A DNA stretch of 64,000 nt, taken from Spirochaetia bacterium UBA5763. Its GTDB lineage: Bacteria > Spirochaetota > UBA4802 > UBA5550. The stretch lies in the NCBI GenBank assembly GCA_002418835.1, contig DIEX01000009.1, positions 1-64,000 of the forward strand, given 5' to 3'. This document shows, one piece after another, positions 42,680 through 51,669 of this stretch (the stretch's first letter is position 1; every line of letters begins with the position of its first letter). Position numbers and translations under genes: made by a program. The notes beneath the pieces are model-generated. The model saw only the letters and a program-made list of their open reading frames with translations. It was not told the origin of the DNA and did no database searches.

Positions 42680-44710
42680 ATGAAAACTGATTCGGAAATC
42701 CTGTACATACGTAAAAGGGATGGAAGGATATCTCCTTTCGACGCTGATAAAATTACTGATGCCATTTTTAACGCGGCAAAAGCTGTGGGTGGAACAAGCC
42801 GTGAGATGGCGGATACAGTGGCTGCATCAGTTGTTGATATACTGAATATTGTATATAAGGATGGAAGAATCCCCACAGTTGAGAATGTTCAGGACCTTGT
42901 TGAAAAAATGCTTGTTGAGCGCGGGCATGCCAAGGTTGCCAAGGCATTCATTCTATACAGGGAACAGCACAGAAGGATCAGGGAGAGCAGAGATCTCCTT
43001 AACGAAGGCCTTGAGCTTATTGACAATTACCTCGACAGATCAGACTGGCGTGTAAATGAAAACAGCAACATGAGCTATTCACTTCAGGGGCTCAACAACC
43101 ATATATCTACATCCATAACAGCAAAATACTGGCTTGAAAGAATATATCCCCCTGAAATAAGGGAAAAACATGTAAGCGGGGATTTCCATCTCCATGATTT
43201 GGGGCTTCTCTCTGCCTACTGTGTCGGCTGGGACCTGAAAGAGCTTCTTATCAAGGGATTTTGCGGAGTGCCGGGCAAGGTTGAGAGTAAACCTGCAAAG
43301 CATTTCGGAAGCGCCCTGGGGCAGGTTGTGAATTTTTTCTATACCCTGCAGGGTGAATCAGCGGGTGCGCAGGCATTTGCAAATTTTGATACTTATCTGG
43401 CTCCGTTTATTTACTACGATAAATTGAATTATGATGAAGTGAAACAGGCGCTTCAGGAATTTGTTTTTAATATGAACATCCCCACAAGGGTAGGGTTCCA
43501 GACACCCTTTACGAACGTTACTCTTGATCTCAACCCTCCATCCACAATTGCCAATGACTACGTTGTCATCGGCGGTGAATTGATGGATATGACTTACGGT
43601 GAATTTCAGAAAGAGATGGATATGTTTAACTCCGCCTTTGCTGAATGTTTATCAGAAGGTGATGCTAAAAACAGGATCTTTACTTTCCCGATACCTACAT
43701 ATAATATATCAAAGGATTTTGACTGGAACAACCCCAAACTTAACCGTGTATGGGAGATGACAGCACGTTACGGGATCCCTTACTTCGCGAATTTTATCAA
43801 TTCCGACATGGACCCTGAAGACGCGCGATCAATGTGCTGCCGGCTCAGGCTGGATAACAGGGAGCTGCGCAAGAGAGGCGGCGGGCTCTTCGGAGCGAAT
43901 CCGCTTACAGGGAGTATCGGCGTTGTTACAATTAATCTTCCGCGTCTCGGATATGTCTCAGAAACTGAGGAGGAGTTCTTCTCCCGTCTTGAAAGCCTTA
44001 TGATTCTCGCAAAGAACTCCCTTGAAATTAAAAGAAAAGCACTGGAAAATTTTACGGCAAGCGATCTCTACCCTTACACCAGGTTCTATCTCTCAGGTAT
44101 TTACGAAAGGGATAAAAAGTTCTGGGGAAACCACTTCTCCACAATAGGACTTGTTGGAATGAATGAGGCGTGTCTGAATTTTCTGAATACAGATATATCC
44201 TCTGTTGAAGGTAAAACTTTTGCGCTTAAAGTCCTCGATTTCATGAGAGAGAGAATCATGAAATTTCAGGAGGAGACAGGTAATTTTTATAATCTTGAAG
44301 CTACTCCGGCAGAGGGCGTTACTTACAGGTTTGCCCGTGCTGATAAACAGGCTTTCCCTGAAATTAAAAGCGCCGGTAAAAATGAGCCGTATTATACTAA
44401 CTCAGTGCATCTCCCTGTGTCACATACAGATGACCTTTTTGAAGTGCTGGATCACCAGGACGATTTACAGACAAAATTTACCGGGGGCACAGTTGTTCAC
44501 CTCTTCCTCGGTGAAAAAATAGATGACATAGAGGTGGTAAAGGCACTTGTTAAGAGGATCGCTGAGAATTACGCGTTGCCGTATTTTACATTGACCCCGA
44601 CTTTCAGTATCTGTCCTATCCACGGTTATTTAACCGGAGAGCACAAATACTGTCCCTACGATCACTCCCCGGAAGAACTACTTAAATACGGGATAGAGGT
44701 CGATATATAA
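42680..44710 (+). CDS. nrdD: Anaerobic ribonucleoside-triphosphate reductase, catalytic part without the glycyl-radical domain
   Basis: 676 residues. An ATP-cone allosteric domain (1-95, ILYIRKRDGRISPFDADKI) precedes the ten-stranded barrel, with the substrate cysteines in SMCCRLRLD (Cys386/387) and GANPLTGSIGVVTINLPR. The protein ends soon after the metal-site region CPIHGYLTGEHKYCPYDH, in which the second cysteine of each usual CxxC is His or Asp. The C-terminal glycyl-radical segment (RVxGY...) that all NrdD need is missing; it is encoded by the next small gene at 44800. Together they would reduce NTPs to dNTPs without oxygen. This is a natural split, not an obvious frameshift. Confidence 0.93.
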   Translation: MKTDSEILYIRKRDGRISPFDADKITDAIFNAAKAVGGTSREMADTVAASVVDILNIVYKDGRIPTVENVQDLVEKMLVERGHAKVAKAFILYREQHRRIRESRDLLNEGLELIDNYLDRSDWRVNENSNMSYSLQGLNNHISTSITAKYWLERIYPPEIREKHVSGDFHLHDLGLLSAYCVGWDLKELLIKGFCGVPGKVESKPAKHFGSALGQVVNFFYTLQGESAGAQAFANFDTYLAPFIYYDKLNYDEVKQALQEFVFNMNIPTRVGFQTPFTNVTLDLNPPSTIANDYVVIGGELMDMTYGEFQKEMDMFNSAFAECLSEGDAKNRIFTFPIPTYNISKDFDWNNPKLNRVWEMTARYGIPYFANFINSDMDPEDARSMCCRLRLDNRELRKRGGGLFGANPLTGSIGVVTINLPRLGYVSETEEEFFSRLESLMILAKNSLEIKRKALENFTASDLYPYTRFYLSGIYERDKKFWGNHFSTIGLVGMNEACLNFLNTDISSVEGKTFALKVLDFMRERIMKFQEETGNFYNLEATPAEGVTYRFARADKQAFPEIKSAGKNEPYYTNSVHLPVSHTDDLFEVLDHQDDLQTKFTGGTVVHLFLGEKIDDIEVVKALVKRIAENYALPYFTLTPTFSICPIHGYLTGEHKYCPYDHSPEELLKYGIEVDI

Positions 44711-44733
44711 ATCATAAAGGCTCTATGCGGGAA

Positions 44734-44758
44734 CCTGCCTCATGAATAGTGAGACAGG
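44734..44758 (+). other. Stem-loop between nrdD and the glycyl-radical gene
   Basis: CCTGCCTCA (44734-44742) pairs with TGAGACAGG (44750-44758) with one C-A mismatch and a seven-base loop. No T tract follows, so it is probably a processing or stability element, not a terminator. Confidence 0.45.
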
Positions 44759-44799
44759 CGTATGAGCTGTATTATTAAACTATTTACAGGAGACATAAT

Positions 44800-44982
44800 A
44801 TGGAAAAAAAACGTTTAGTTGTTCCGGTTGAGGTTTATTCCCGCGTTGTCGGTTATTTCAGGCCGGTAAATCAGTGGAATAAAGGTAAAAAAGAGGAGTT
44901 TTCTGAAAGAAAAACATATATGTTTGATGCTTTTGAATTAGAACAGTCAGTTGCTTTAGATGAATATAAAAGGGCTGTATAA
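44800..44982 (+). CDS. Stand-alone glycyl-radical domain of anaerobic ribonucleotide reductase
   Basis: 60 residues. VEVYSRVVGYFRPVNQWNKG followed by KKEEFSERKTYMF matches the C-terminal end of Thermotoga-type NrdD, where the glycine of RVxGY carries the radical; here that is Gly18. The upstream nrdD lacks this segment. The gene has its own Shine-Dalgarno (AGGAG) and ATG, 89 bases after the nrdD stop, so it is a separate cistron rather than a readthrough product. It overlaps nrdG by 23 bases, which suggests coupled translation with the activase that installs the radical. Tail residues 45-60 are acidic and may contact NrdD. Confidence 0.82.
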   Translation: MEKKRLVVPVEVYSRVVGYFRPVNQWNKGKKEEFSERKTYMFDAFELEQSVALDEYKRAV

Positions 44983-45658
44983 AACCTCCCTTGTTGATTA
45001 TCCCGGGAAGGTTTCATCAGTAATCTTCACCGGAGGATGTAATCTCCGGTGCGGGTACTGTCATAATCCTGATCTGGCCTGTAATTCAGATGGACTTGAA
45101 AGGATTGATGACGAAGAGGTCTTCTCTTTCCTGGAAAAAAGGAAGGGGCTCATTGACGGGGTTACTGTAAGCGGCGGTGAGCCTTCACTTGACAGCGGAC
45201 TTCCTGTTTTTCTTCGCAGAGCCAAGGGTATGGGGCTGCTTGTTAAACTGGATACCAATGGATGTTTCCCGTCTGTAGTTGCGCAGTGCCTGTCGGAAAA
45301 ACTGGTGGATTACATGGCTGTTGACCTGAAGACATCTCCGGCAAAATACAGCTCTCTCACAAAGCGTGATGTGGATTTTAATCAGATTTTGACAACTCTT
45401 GATGTTATCAGAAATTCAGGTATCGATTACGAGATTAGAACTACCTGTGTCCCGGGTTTTGTGACGCTGGAGGATATTACTCTTATTGGTGAAGCTGTAG
45501 TGCGTGTCAATAAATGGTACCTTCAGCAGTTTGTTAATACTAACACACTTATTGATCCGGAAGCTGAGAAACTCTCCCCGTATCCTGTACGCTATCTTGA
45601 ACTGATGCGTGATGAAGCACTGAAGTATGCTGACAGATGTTCAATTCGTGGAATATAA
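44960..45658 (+). CDS. nrdG: Anaerobic ribonucleotide reductase activating protein (radical SAM)
   Basis: 232 residues. A radical SAM protein with the cluster motif CNLRCGYC (CxxxCxxC) near residue 28, GVTVSGGEPSLDSGLP for SAM binding, and VKLDTNG. It cleaves S-adenosylmethionine to make the glycyl radical, here presumably on the 60-residue protein encoded just before it. The start ATG lies inside the 3' end of that gene, in another frame. Its pattern (LYKTSLVDYPGKVSSVIFTGGC) is that of the NrdG2 subgroup linked to this NrdD type. The next gene starts six bases on but is probably unrelated. Confidence 0.92.
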   Translation: MNIKGLYKTSLVDYPGKVSSVIFTGGCNLRCGYCHNPDLACNSDGLERIDDEEVFSFLEKRKGLIDGVTVSGGEPSLDSGLPVFLRRAKGMGLLVKLDTNGCFPSVVAQCLSEKLVDYMAVDLKTSPAKYSSLTKRDVDFNQILTTLDVIRNSGIDYEIRTTCVPGFVTLEDITLIGEAVVRVNKWYLQQFVNTNTLIDPEAEKLSPYPVRYLELMRDEALKYADRCSIRGI

Positions 45659-45664
45659 AACTGT

Positions 45665-46465
45665 ATGAAGCGTTATATCGTATCTATTGCCCTCATGATT
45701 TCATTATCACTCTTTATATCTGCTGACGCAGCTCCACCTCGTTTCAGTATTTCAGATATAATAACACCCGGAGAAAAAACGGTACTTTTGAGAGGCGGTA
45801 TTCTTACTTACGCACGGATTGAGGGTAAGGGGGAGGTCTTTGCCGGTGGAACCGGAGTTACTTTCCCGGAACGTGCGGGGCGCATTTACGATTACCCTTC
45901 AGGATATAGTGTTGCAGCAGTTGAAAAAGTTTTTTTTAAGGGTGATGCCTCAATGGGGGAAACTATTTTTAATAGCCTGAAAGACTTCCCTGCGCTCAGG
46001 GGTATGCAGTATTATTCCATATCGGAAGGTAAATCCATTCCCCTTATACTTGACAGCCGGGTCTCAGGCAGCAGTTCAATAAAACAGGAGATCGGCGGTA
46101 AATCCTCAGTTTCATATTTTACAATAAAGGATAACAGGCTCGGTACAATCCCTTTCAGCAGCAAAGTGTGGATCGGCAACCTGGCTCTATCTTCTACAGG
46201 TGTATGTTCAGGGACGGTTTCGCGGTTCGGGATGAAAGTGTTTGAACCGGGGGATTACAGGGTGTATAAATTTTTAGTTTATGATAAAACCGCAGGGGGA
46301 TGGTTTTACTGTTCTGTGCAGCTTATGAGGGTAAGGAGCGATATTATGAAGAGACTTGATCTTCTTAAGCCTGAGAATATATGCAACAGACTCAGGGGGG
46401 AAACAGTCCATATTCTCGGGCTTTTTGGTATAAACAGGAGTATTGATCTGGTTGCTTTCAGATGA
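45665..46465 (+). CDS. Uncharacterised exported protein
   Basis: 266 residues with a signal peptide (1-22, ending SADA-A). The mature part is rich in short strands: TVLLRGGILTYARIEGKGE, GYSVAAVEKVFFKGD, GMQYYSISEGKSIPLILDS and a C-terminal GETVHILGLFG. There is a possible second domain from about 140. It lies six bases after nrdG and could be co-transcribed. Its TGA abuts the stop of the convergent moaA without a spacer. I do not recognise a family; the length and composition recall spirochaete-restricted periplasmic proteins, but that is only an impression. Confidence 0.6.
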   Translation: MKRYIVSIALMISLSLFISADAAPPRFSISDIITPGEKTVLLRGGILTYARIEGKGEVFAGGTGVTFPERAGRIYDYPSGYSVAAVEKVFFKGDASMGETIFNSLKDFPALRGMQYYSISEGKSIPLILDSRVSGSSSIKQEIGGKSSVSYFTIKDNRLGTIPFSSKVWIGNLALSSTGVCSGTVSRFGMKVFEPGDYRVYKFLVYDKTAGGWFYCSVQLMRVRSDIMKRLDLLKPENICNRLRGETVHILGLFGINRSIDLVAFR

Positions 46466-47461
46466 TCAGCCCCCGATGCTGGACATTGCTTTAACACCGG
46501 CAGTGAGCGAACGGCACCCTTTATTATCAGATGAACATTCAATCTTATGACTGCCCCATTTGTTTTTAACTGCTTCTTCAATAAACTCCTTAATCTCCTC
46601 CTCTGTACTTTCACCTCTCAGGAGCTCCCGGAGATTGTATCTTGCAGTAGAGTGCAGGCATGTAAGCATAAGCCCTTCGGATGTGAGCCTGAGTCTGTTG
46701 CAGTCTGAACAGAATTTATGAGTAACAGGAGGTATTATCCCTATTTTAAGAAGTTTACCCTTGTAGGTCAGATCAAATCTCTGCGAAACATCAGATCTGT
46801 CGGTCGTTTTCCGGACAAGCCCACCTCTTGAAGATAGAGCCTCAACAAGATCATCAGATGGGATAAACTCATGCTTTTCATCCTCGGTTACAGGCATTCT
46901 TTCAATGAATCGCAGGGTAATATTTCTACCGGCAAAATAATCGAGAAAATCACCTATTTCGGTAAGGGTTTCACGCATGAGTACAGCATTTACTTTAACA
47001 TCAAGAGTGCCGTCTGCGAGAGTTTTTTCGATATTTTTAATTACAGTTTCAAAGTAATCACGCCCTGTGATATCAAAGAACCTGTCGCGATTCATAGAAT
47101 CAAGGCTTATGTTGAATTTTGTTACACCATTTATTTTCAGATCATCAAGGTATTCATCAAGAAGGATGCCGTTAGTAGTAAGGCAGAGAACAAGTTCGGG
47201 GTATAAACTGTGAGTATCATGCAGAATGTCCATTATCCCTTTCCGTACAAGAGGTTCTCCGCCGGTGAAACGGACTTTGTTTACACCAAGGCTGCGGAAT
47301 ATTCCTATGAGGTTTACAAATTCCTCGTTTCTTAAAACTTCATCGTGAGGTACCAGCTGAACACCTTCAGGGGGCATGCAGTATCTGCATCTCAGATTAC
47401 ATCTGTCAGTCACTGAAACTCTAAGGTATGTATGTTTTCTCAGGAAATTGTCTGTAAGCAT
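46466..47461 (-). CDS. moaA: GTP 3',8-cyclase (molybdenum cofactor biosynthesis)
   Basis: 331 residues. MoaA turns GTP into cyclic dehydro-GTP, the first step of molybdopterin synthesis. Visible: the N-terminal radical SAM cluster CNLRCRYC, RFTGGEPLVR, the C-terminal second [4Fe-4S] site CSDCNRLRL...LTC, and the functionally required terminal Gly-Gly (SSIGG). The open frame runs upstream to 47620, but the family begins at MLTDNF and AAGGTAG precedes the ATG at 47461. It lies four bases after the TPR lipoprotein gene. No other moa gene is in the window. Confidence 0.95.
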   Translation of the reverse strand: MLTDNFLRKHTYLRVSVTDRCNLRCRYCMPPEGVQLVPHDEVLRNEEFVNLIGIFRSLGVNKVRFTGGEPLVRKGIMDILHDTHSLYPELVLCLTTNGILLDEYLDDLKINGVTKFNISLDSMNRDRFFDITGRDYFETVIKNIEKTLADGTLDVKVNAVLMRETLTEIGDFLDYFAGRNITLRFIERMPVTEDEKHEFIPSDDLVEALSSRGGLVRKTTDRSDVSQRFDLTYKGKLLKIGIIPPVTHKFCSDCNRLRLTSEGLMLTCLHSTARYNLRELLRGESTEEEIKEFIEEAVKNKWGSHKIECSSDNKGCRSLTAGVKAMSSIGG

Positions 47462-47465
47462 TATT

Positions 47466-47981
47466 CTACCTTCTTGTTTTTTTAACCGGTTCCACGGCCT
47501 CTTTATAATTCTGATTAAGAAAAAGGATAAAGTTACTTCTGAAAATTTTTTCTTCAGGCGCGATGAATATAGCCCTTGAATACATGCTGAACGCCTGTTC
47601 GTATCTCCCTGAAGCTTCATAAACCACAGCGAGATTGTTCTGCGGAGTGCCGTTAGAGAGCAGGCTCTCCGTTTCGCGGAAGAGAAATTCCGCTTCCCTG
47701 TAATTCCCCCTGACTGATTCCAGAATCCCTCTTTCTGTTATGGTTCCGGCAGTCTCCGGGGTTTTTTCTTTTTTGAAATATCTTTCTGTTTTATATGGAT
47801 GGGAAGTACGTTCTGAGATTTGATTTACCGTGCTTCCGCTTTTATTGTAATCAAATATAATCTCATACCCTTCATGCTTCGCAGTCCTTATTCTCTTATC
47901 AAGCACCAGGGTGTCATAAGTACTGCATCCGGTTAAAAGGATCAACGGGAAGAGAATCTTAATCTTCTGGTGAAACCGCAT
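47466..47981 (-). CDS. TPR-like lipoprotein
   Basis: About 171 residues with a lipobox LLTGC (Cys19). The C-terminal half contains one or two TPR-like helical pairs (GNYREAEFLFRETESLLSNG, GRYEQAFSMYSRAIFIAPEEK). The rest (ISERTSHPYKTERYF) is low complexity. The ATG at 47981 has GGAGAAG upstream, while a GTG at 47984 is also in frame. The 5' end overlaps the end of gatA by 23 bases in another frame, so it is likely read from the same transcript as gatA and moaA. Confidence 0.72.
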   Translation of the reverse strand: MRFHQKIKILFPLILLTGCSTYDTLVLDKRIRTAKHEGYEIIFDYNKSGSTVNQISERTSHPYKTERYFKKEKTPETAGTITERGILESVRGNYREAEFLFRETESLLSNGTPQNNLAVVYEASGRYEQAFSMYSRAIFIAPEEKIFRSNFILFLNQNYKEAVEPVKKTRR

Positions 47982-49407
47982 CACAGATCTTCTCCAGTGC
48001 TCCTGCTATTCCGAGAATTTTCTGCTCCTGAAAATGGCTCCCCATAACCTGTATACCAACAGGCAGTCCTTTACTGTCAAGCCCCGCGGGGACTGACAGC
48101 GCGGGAATTCCCGCAAGGTTAGCGGAGATTGTCAGGATATCAGACATATACATCTGAAGCGGGTCATTGGACATTTCGCCTATTTTGAAAGCAGTGGTTG
48201 TTGTAACAGGAGCAATGATTGCATCCACTGAAGAGAAGGCGTTTTTAAAATCTTCGATTAAGAGAGCACGTCCTTTAAGAGCCTTAAGATAAAAAGCATC
48301 ATAGTAGCCGGAACTCAGGGAGTATGTTCCAAGTATTATTCTCCTCTTAACCTCTTTGCCGAAACCTGTGCTGCGTGTCTGTGTGTAAAGAGAGGAAAGA
48401 TCCTTTACATCCGGAGACCGGTATCCGTATCTTATACCGTCATATCGGGCAAGGTTGGATGAAGCTTCAGCAGTTGCTATGAGATAATACACAGGTATTG
48501 CATATCCGGTGTACTTCAGGCTTATAGGTACAATCTCAGCTCCGAGTTTCTCGAGTTCTTTAATTTTATTTTCGATAAGAGATTTTATTTCGCTGTCGAT
48601 ACCAGTGAAATATTCAGCAGGAACACCGAGTTTTAAACCTTTCACGTCAGTGTCAAGTTTCCCGGCATCAATGTCCATCTCCCTGTTAACTGATGTTGAA
48701 TCTTTTTTATCATAACCTGCAATGATCTGGAGGAGAGATGCTGTATCAGCAACGTTTCTGCCGAAAGTCCCGATCTGGTCAAGGGATGATGCAAAAGCAA
48801 CAAGCCCGTATCTTGAGACTCTTCCGTAAGTTGGTTTAATCCCTGTGACTCCGCAGAACGCCGCAGGCTGACGTATTGAGCCCCCTGTGTCTGAGCCGAG
48901 AGAAGCCGGCGCCATAAAAGCTGAAACTGCAGCGGCAGATCCTCCGGAACTCCCCCCGGGGACTCTTTCGCTGTCATAAGGGTTTTTTACAGGGCCGAAA
49001 AATGAGTTTTCCGTTGATGAACCCATGGCAAACTCGTCCATGTTAGTTTTACCGAGAAGGAGCATCCCCGCATTGAGCATCCTGTCGTATACTGTGGCGT
49101 TAAATGGCGGAACGAAGTTTTCAAGAATTTTTGAAGCGCAGGTTGTACGTACACCCGCTGTATTCATGTTGTCCTTTACTGCTACAGGGATTCCGTCAAA
49201 TTGTGAAAGAGGTTTACCTGCTGACCGGCGTGAATCTGATTCCGCAGCCTGTTTAAGCAGGAGATTTTCATCAATTGTTATATATGAATTAATATTTTTA
49301 TCTTTTTCGTGTATTCTGTTAAGAAGAGATTCAGCTATCTCCTTTGAGGAGATTTTACCCTCTGATAGCAGAGCCGAGAGCTCATTGAGACCTTTTTTGT
49401 AAAGCAT
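47959..49407 (-). CDS. gatA: Asp-tRNA(Asn)/Glu-tRNA(Gln) amidotransferase subunit A
   Basis: 482 residues, typical of GatA. The amidase-signature triad is in place: lysine in VAVKDNMNT, the cis-serine in PGGSSGGSAAA and the nucleophilic serine region SDTGGSIRQPAAFCG. It supplies ammonia to convert mischarged Glu-tRNA(Gln) or Asp-tRNA(Asn). The longest frame starts at 49458, but GGAGG before the ATG at 49407 (MLYKKG) selects it. GatB and GatC are not in the window. It overlaps the downstream TPR lipoprotein gene. Confidence 0.95.
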   Translation of the reverse strand: MLYKKGLNELSALLSEGKISSKEIAESLLNRIHEKDKNINSYITIDENLLLKQAAESDSRRSAGKPLSQFDGIPVAVKDNMNTAGVRTTCASKILENFVPPFNATVYDRMLNAGMLLLGKTNMDEFAMGSSTENSFFGPVKNPYDSERVPGGSSGGSAAAVSAFMAPASLGSDTGGSIRQPAAFCGVTGIKPTYGRVSRYGLVAFASSLDQIGTFGRNVADTASLLQIIAGYDKKDSTSVNREMDIDAGKLDTDVKGLKLGVPAEYFTGIDSEIKSLIENKIKELEKLGAEIVPISLKYTGYAIPVYYLIATAEASSNLARYDGIRYGYRSPDVKDLSSLYTQTRSTGFGKEVKRRIILGTYSLSSGYYDAFYLKALKGRALLIEDFKNAFSSVDAIIAPVTTTTAFKIGEMSNDPLQMYMSDILTISANLAGIPALSVPAGLDSKGLPVGIQVMGSHFQEQKILGIAGALEKICDAVSPED

Positions 49408-49722
49408 TGATACCTCCGGTTGTAACCTTAAAAATGGACCGGTGATAACGGGTGTCAATAAAAAAATAGAAGGGAACTATTCCCCCTGAAAGTTAAAAAA
49501 TACCTTGAAATTTTAATAATAATTTTTATATTGAAGATGCTTTAATACTGCTATTATACCGTTATAATAAACAGCAATTAATAGTGATTTTAACAGTACT
49601 TATATCCGGTTATCCCGATAAATATGAATTTATACATCCGGATGACGGTTACCCGCCTGAGTTTACCCTCATAAAGACGGGAGAATATGAATTAAATTTT
49701 AAATTTTTTCCAGGAGTTTTTA
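49408..49722. other. Divergent intergenic region between gatA and the Ctp protease gene
   Basis: 315 bp, AT-rich, no gene. A weak plus-strand promoter candidate is TTGAAA (49505-49510), 16 bases, TATATT (49527-49532). A short GGGAA/TTCCC hairpin lies near 49475. Nothing else stands out. Confidence 0.5.
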
Positions 49723-51669
49723 ATGTTTAAAAAAGGAATTGTACCGCTTCTAACTGTTGTTATTGTTTTTTCCTGTTTTAAAAAATCTGAAGGGCTTAAA
49801 CAGTCCGATATGCAGTACCTGATTAACCAGGTGCTTTCAGTTCACGCGCAGTATAACACAGTTGATGATGATATTTCGAAAAGGATCTTCAGTAATTATA
49901 TAGACAGTCTTGATTACGGGAAATATTATTTTTACCAGTCTGATATTAAGGATTTTTCAAAACATGAAAAGATGTTTGATGACTATATTGCCATGGGTGA
50001 TTACAGGGCGGTATATGATATTTATAATGTTTATTCCCAGAGATACGAGGAGTCAATGGTTCTCTTCAATGAACTGCTGAAAGAACATTACGATTTTTCA
50101 AAGGATGAAACAATAATTGCAGACAGGCAGAAGGTCCCCTTTGCCGCTGACAGAGAGGATATGAAGGACCGCTGGAGAAAGAACATCAAACTCCAGCTTC
50201 TCAACTATGTTTCCACAGGCAAGAGCCTGAAAGACGCAAAGCAGAAACTTGAGAAGAAGTACACTCTTGCCCGTAAAAGGACGGAAGAGATAAATGAAGG
50301 GAAACTCCTCGAAATATTTTTGAATGCCGTTACCACATCGCTTGATCCCCATACCAATTATCTTTCTTACGAGGATAGTCAGGATTTTGATATTTCAATG
50401 AAACTGAAACTTGAAGGTATAGGTGTCAGGCTTAAATCAGAGGACGGATTTGTCATTGTGGAATCTATTATTGCGGGGGGTGCTGCTGATAAGCTCCCTG
50501 AAGAGATGAAGCTTAAACCTAATGACAAGGTAATGGCAGTTGCCCAGGCAAAGGGGGATGCTGTTGATGTTATTGATATGGATCTCCGCGACGTGGTGAA
50601 GCTTATCAGAGGAGAGAAAGGTTCGTCAGTAATTCTTACCATACACAGGGAGAGTGTAAATGGCGATAAATCTGAAAGGAAGAGCGTAACAATAGTAAGG
50701 GAGGAGATTAAACTTGAGGACAGTGAAGCCAAGTCATCTACCCGGACAATAAATGTGAATGGCAGGGCCTGTAAAATTGGTTATATAAAACTCCCTTCAT
50801 TCTATAAAGATGATGATTCAGGCAAGAGCTCATCCGGAGATGTCAGGCGTCTTATCCAGCAGCTAAAAAAAGAATCGGTGAATGTTGTTGTTGTTGACCT
50901 TCGCGGAAATCCCGGCGGGCGTCTTGACGAGGCTGTGGATATTGCGGGACTGTTTATTGAAGAGGGACCTGTTGTGCAGGTTATGAGCAAGAACAATCCT
51001 CCCCGTATATATTATGATAATGATCCTGAAATATATTATTCCGGCCCCCTTGTGATTCTTATCGACAGGTTTAGTGCAAGTGCTTCAGAGATCCTTGCCG
51101 GAGCTCTTAAGGATTACAGGAGAGCTCTGATTGTAGGTTCAAGCAATACATTCGGAAAAGGGACTGTGCAGTCATACAATGAGCTGCATGGAAAACTTGG
51201 AGCAATAAAGATTACAACACATATATTTTATCAGCCTGGCGGCGCGTCAAATCAGCTTACAGGGATAGCCCCGGATATAATTGTTCCTGACATGAGTTCA
51301 ATATGGGATATAAATGAAGGGACGAACAAGTATCCCCTGAAGTGGGAAAGGATCGATTCTGCTCAGTATAAAAAATACAGGCATGTTAATGATGTAATTG
51401 TAAAAACTCTTAAATCCGCATCCGGAGAGCGGACATCTAAAGGTGAATACGCTGAACTTAAAAAGAAGATCAACGAGTACAGCGCCAAAGTGAGAAACAA
51501 AACAATAAGTCTCAAAGAGGAATCTGAAATCTCTAAGAAGAAAGAGAAAGAGATGGAAGAGAGCATGAGGGTTGATCGTGACAAGAACCTTATCGACCTG
51601 AAAAAAGATCTTTTTCTAAGGGAGGCCTTTAACCTCAGTGTAGATTATTACGAAAAAGCTGGGAGATAG
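49723..51669 (+). CDS. C-terminal processing (tail-specific) protease, S41 family
   Basis: 648 residues, a Prc/Tsp-like periplasmic protease. An N-terminal signal with a possible lipobox (IVFSC) suggests lipidation. A helical N-terminal domain (about 30-200) is followed by a PDZ domain (about 225-310, LKLEGIGVRLKSEDGFVIVE) and the S41 catalytic domain with VVDLRGNPGGRLDEAV, the catalytic serine in DRFSASASEILAGAL and the catalytic lysine in NTFGKGTVQS. A charged C-terminal helical region (about 560-648) follows. Such enzymes trim C-termini of exported proteins. Its stop codon abuts the stop of the convergent gene. Confidence 0.93.
   Translation: MFKKGIVPLLTVVIVFSCFKKSEGLKQSDMQYLINQVLSVHAQYNTVDDDISKRIFSNYIDSLDYGKYYFYQSDIKDFSKHEKMFDDYIAMGDYRAVYDIYNVYSQRYEESMVLFNELLKEHYDFSKDETIIADRQKVPFAADREDMKDRWRKNIKLQLLNYVSTGKSLKDAKQKLEKKYTLARKRTEEINEGKLLEIFLNAVTTSLDPHTNYLSYEDSQDFDISMKLKLEGIGVRLKSEDGFVIVESIIAGGAADKLPEEMKLKPNDKVMAVAQAKGDAVDVIDMDLRDVVKLIRGEKGSSVILTIHRESVNGDKSERKSVTIVREEIKLEDSEAKSSTRTINVNGRACKIGYIKLPSFYKDDDSGKSSSGDVRRLIQQLKKESVNVVVVDLRGNPGGRLDEAVDIAGLFIEEGPVVQVMSKNNPPRIYYDNDPEIYYSGPLVILIDRFSASASEILAGALKDYRRALIVGSSNTFGKGTVQSYNELHGKLGAIKITTHIFYQPGGASNQLTGIAPDIIVPDMSSIWDINEGTNKYPLKWERIDSAQYKKYRHVNDVIVKTLKSASGERTSKGEYAELKKKINEYSAKVRNKTISLKEESEISKKKEKEMEESMRVDRDKNLIDLKKDLFLREAFNLSVDYYEKAGR

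Noticed and set aside
44711..44799. Frameshift or sequencing error separating NrdD from its C terminus
   Set aside because: The spacer has a stop, a stem-loop and a clear Shine-Dalgarno plus ATG for the small gene, which is what a true separate cistron needs; still worth checking in reads.
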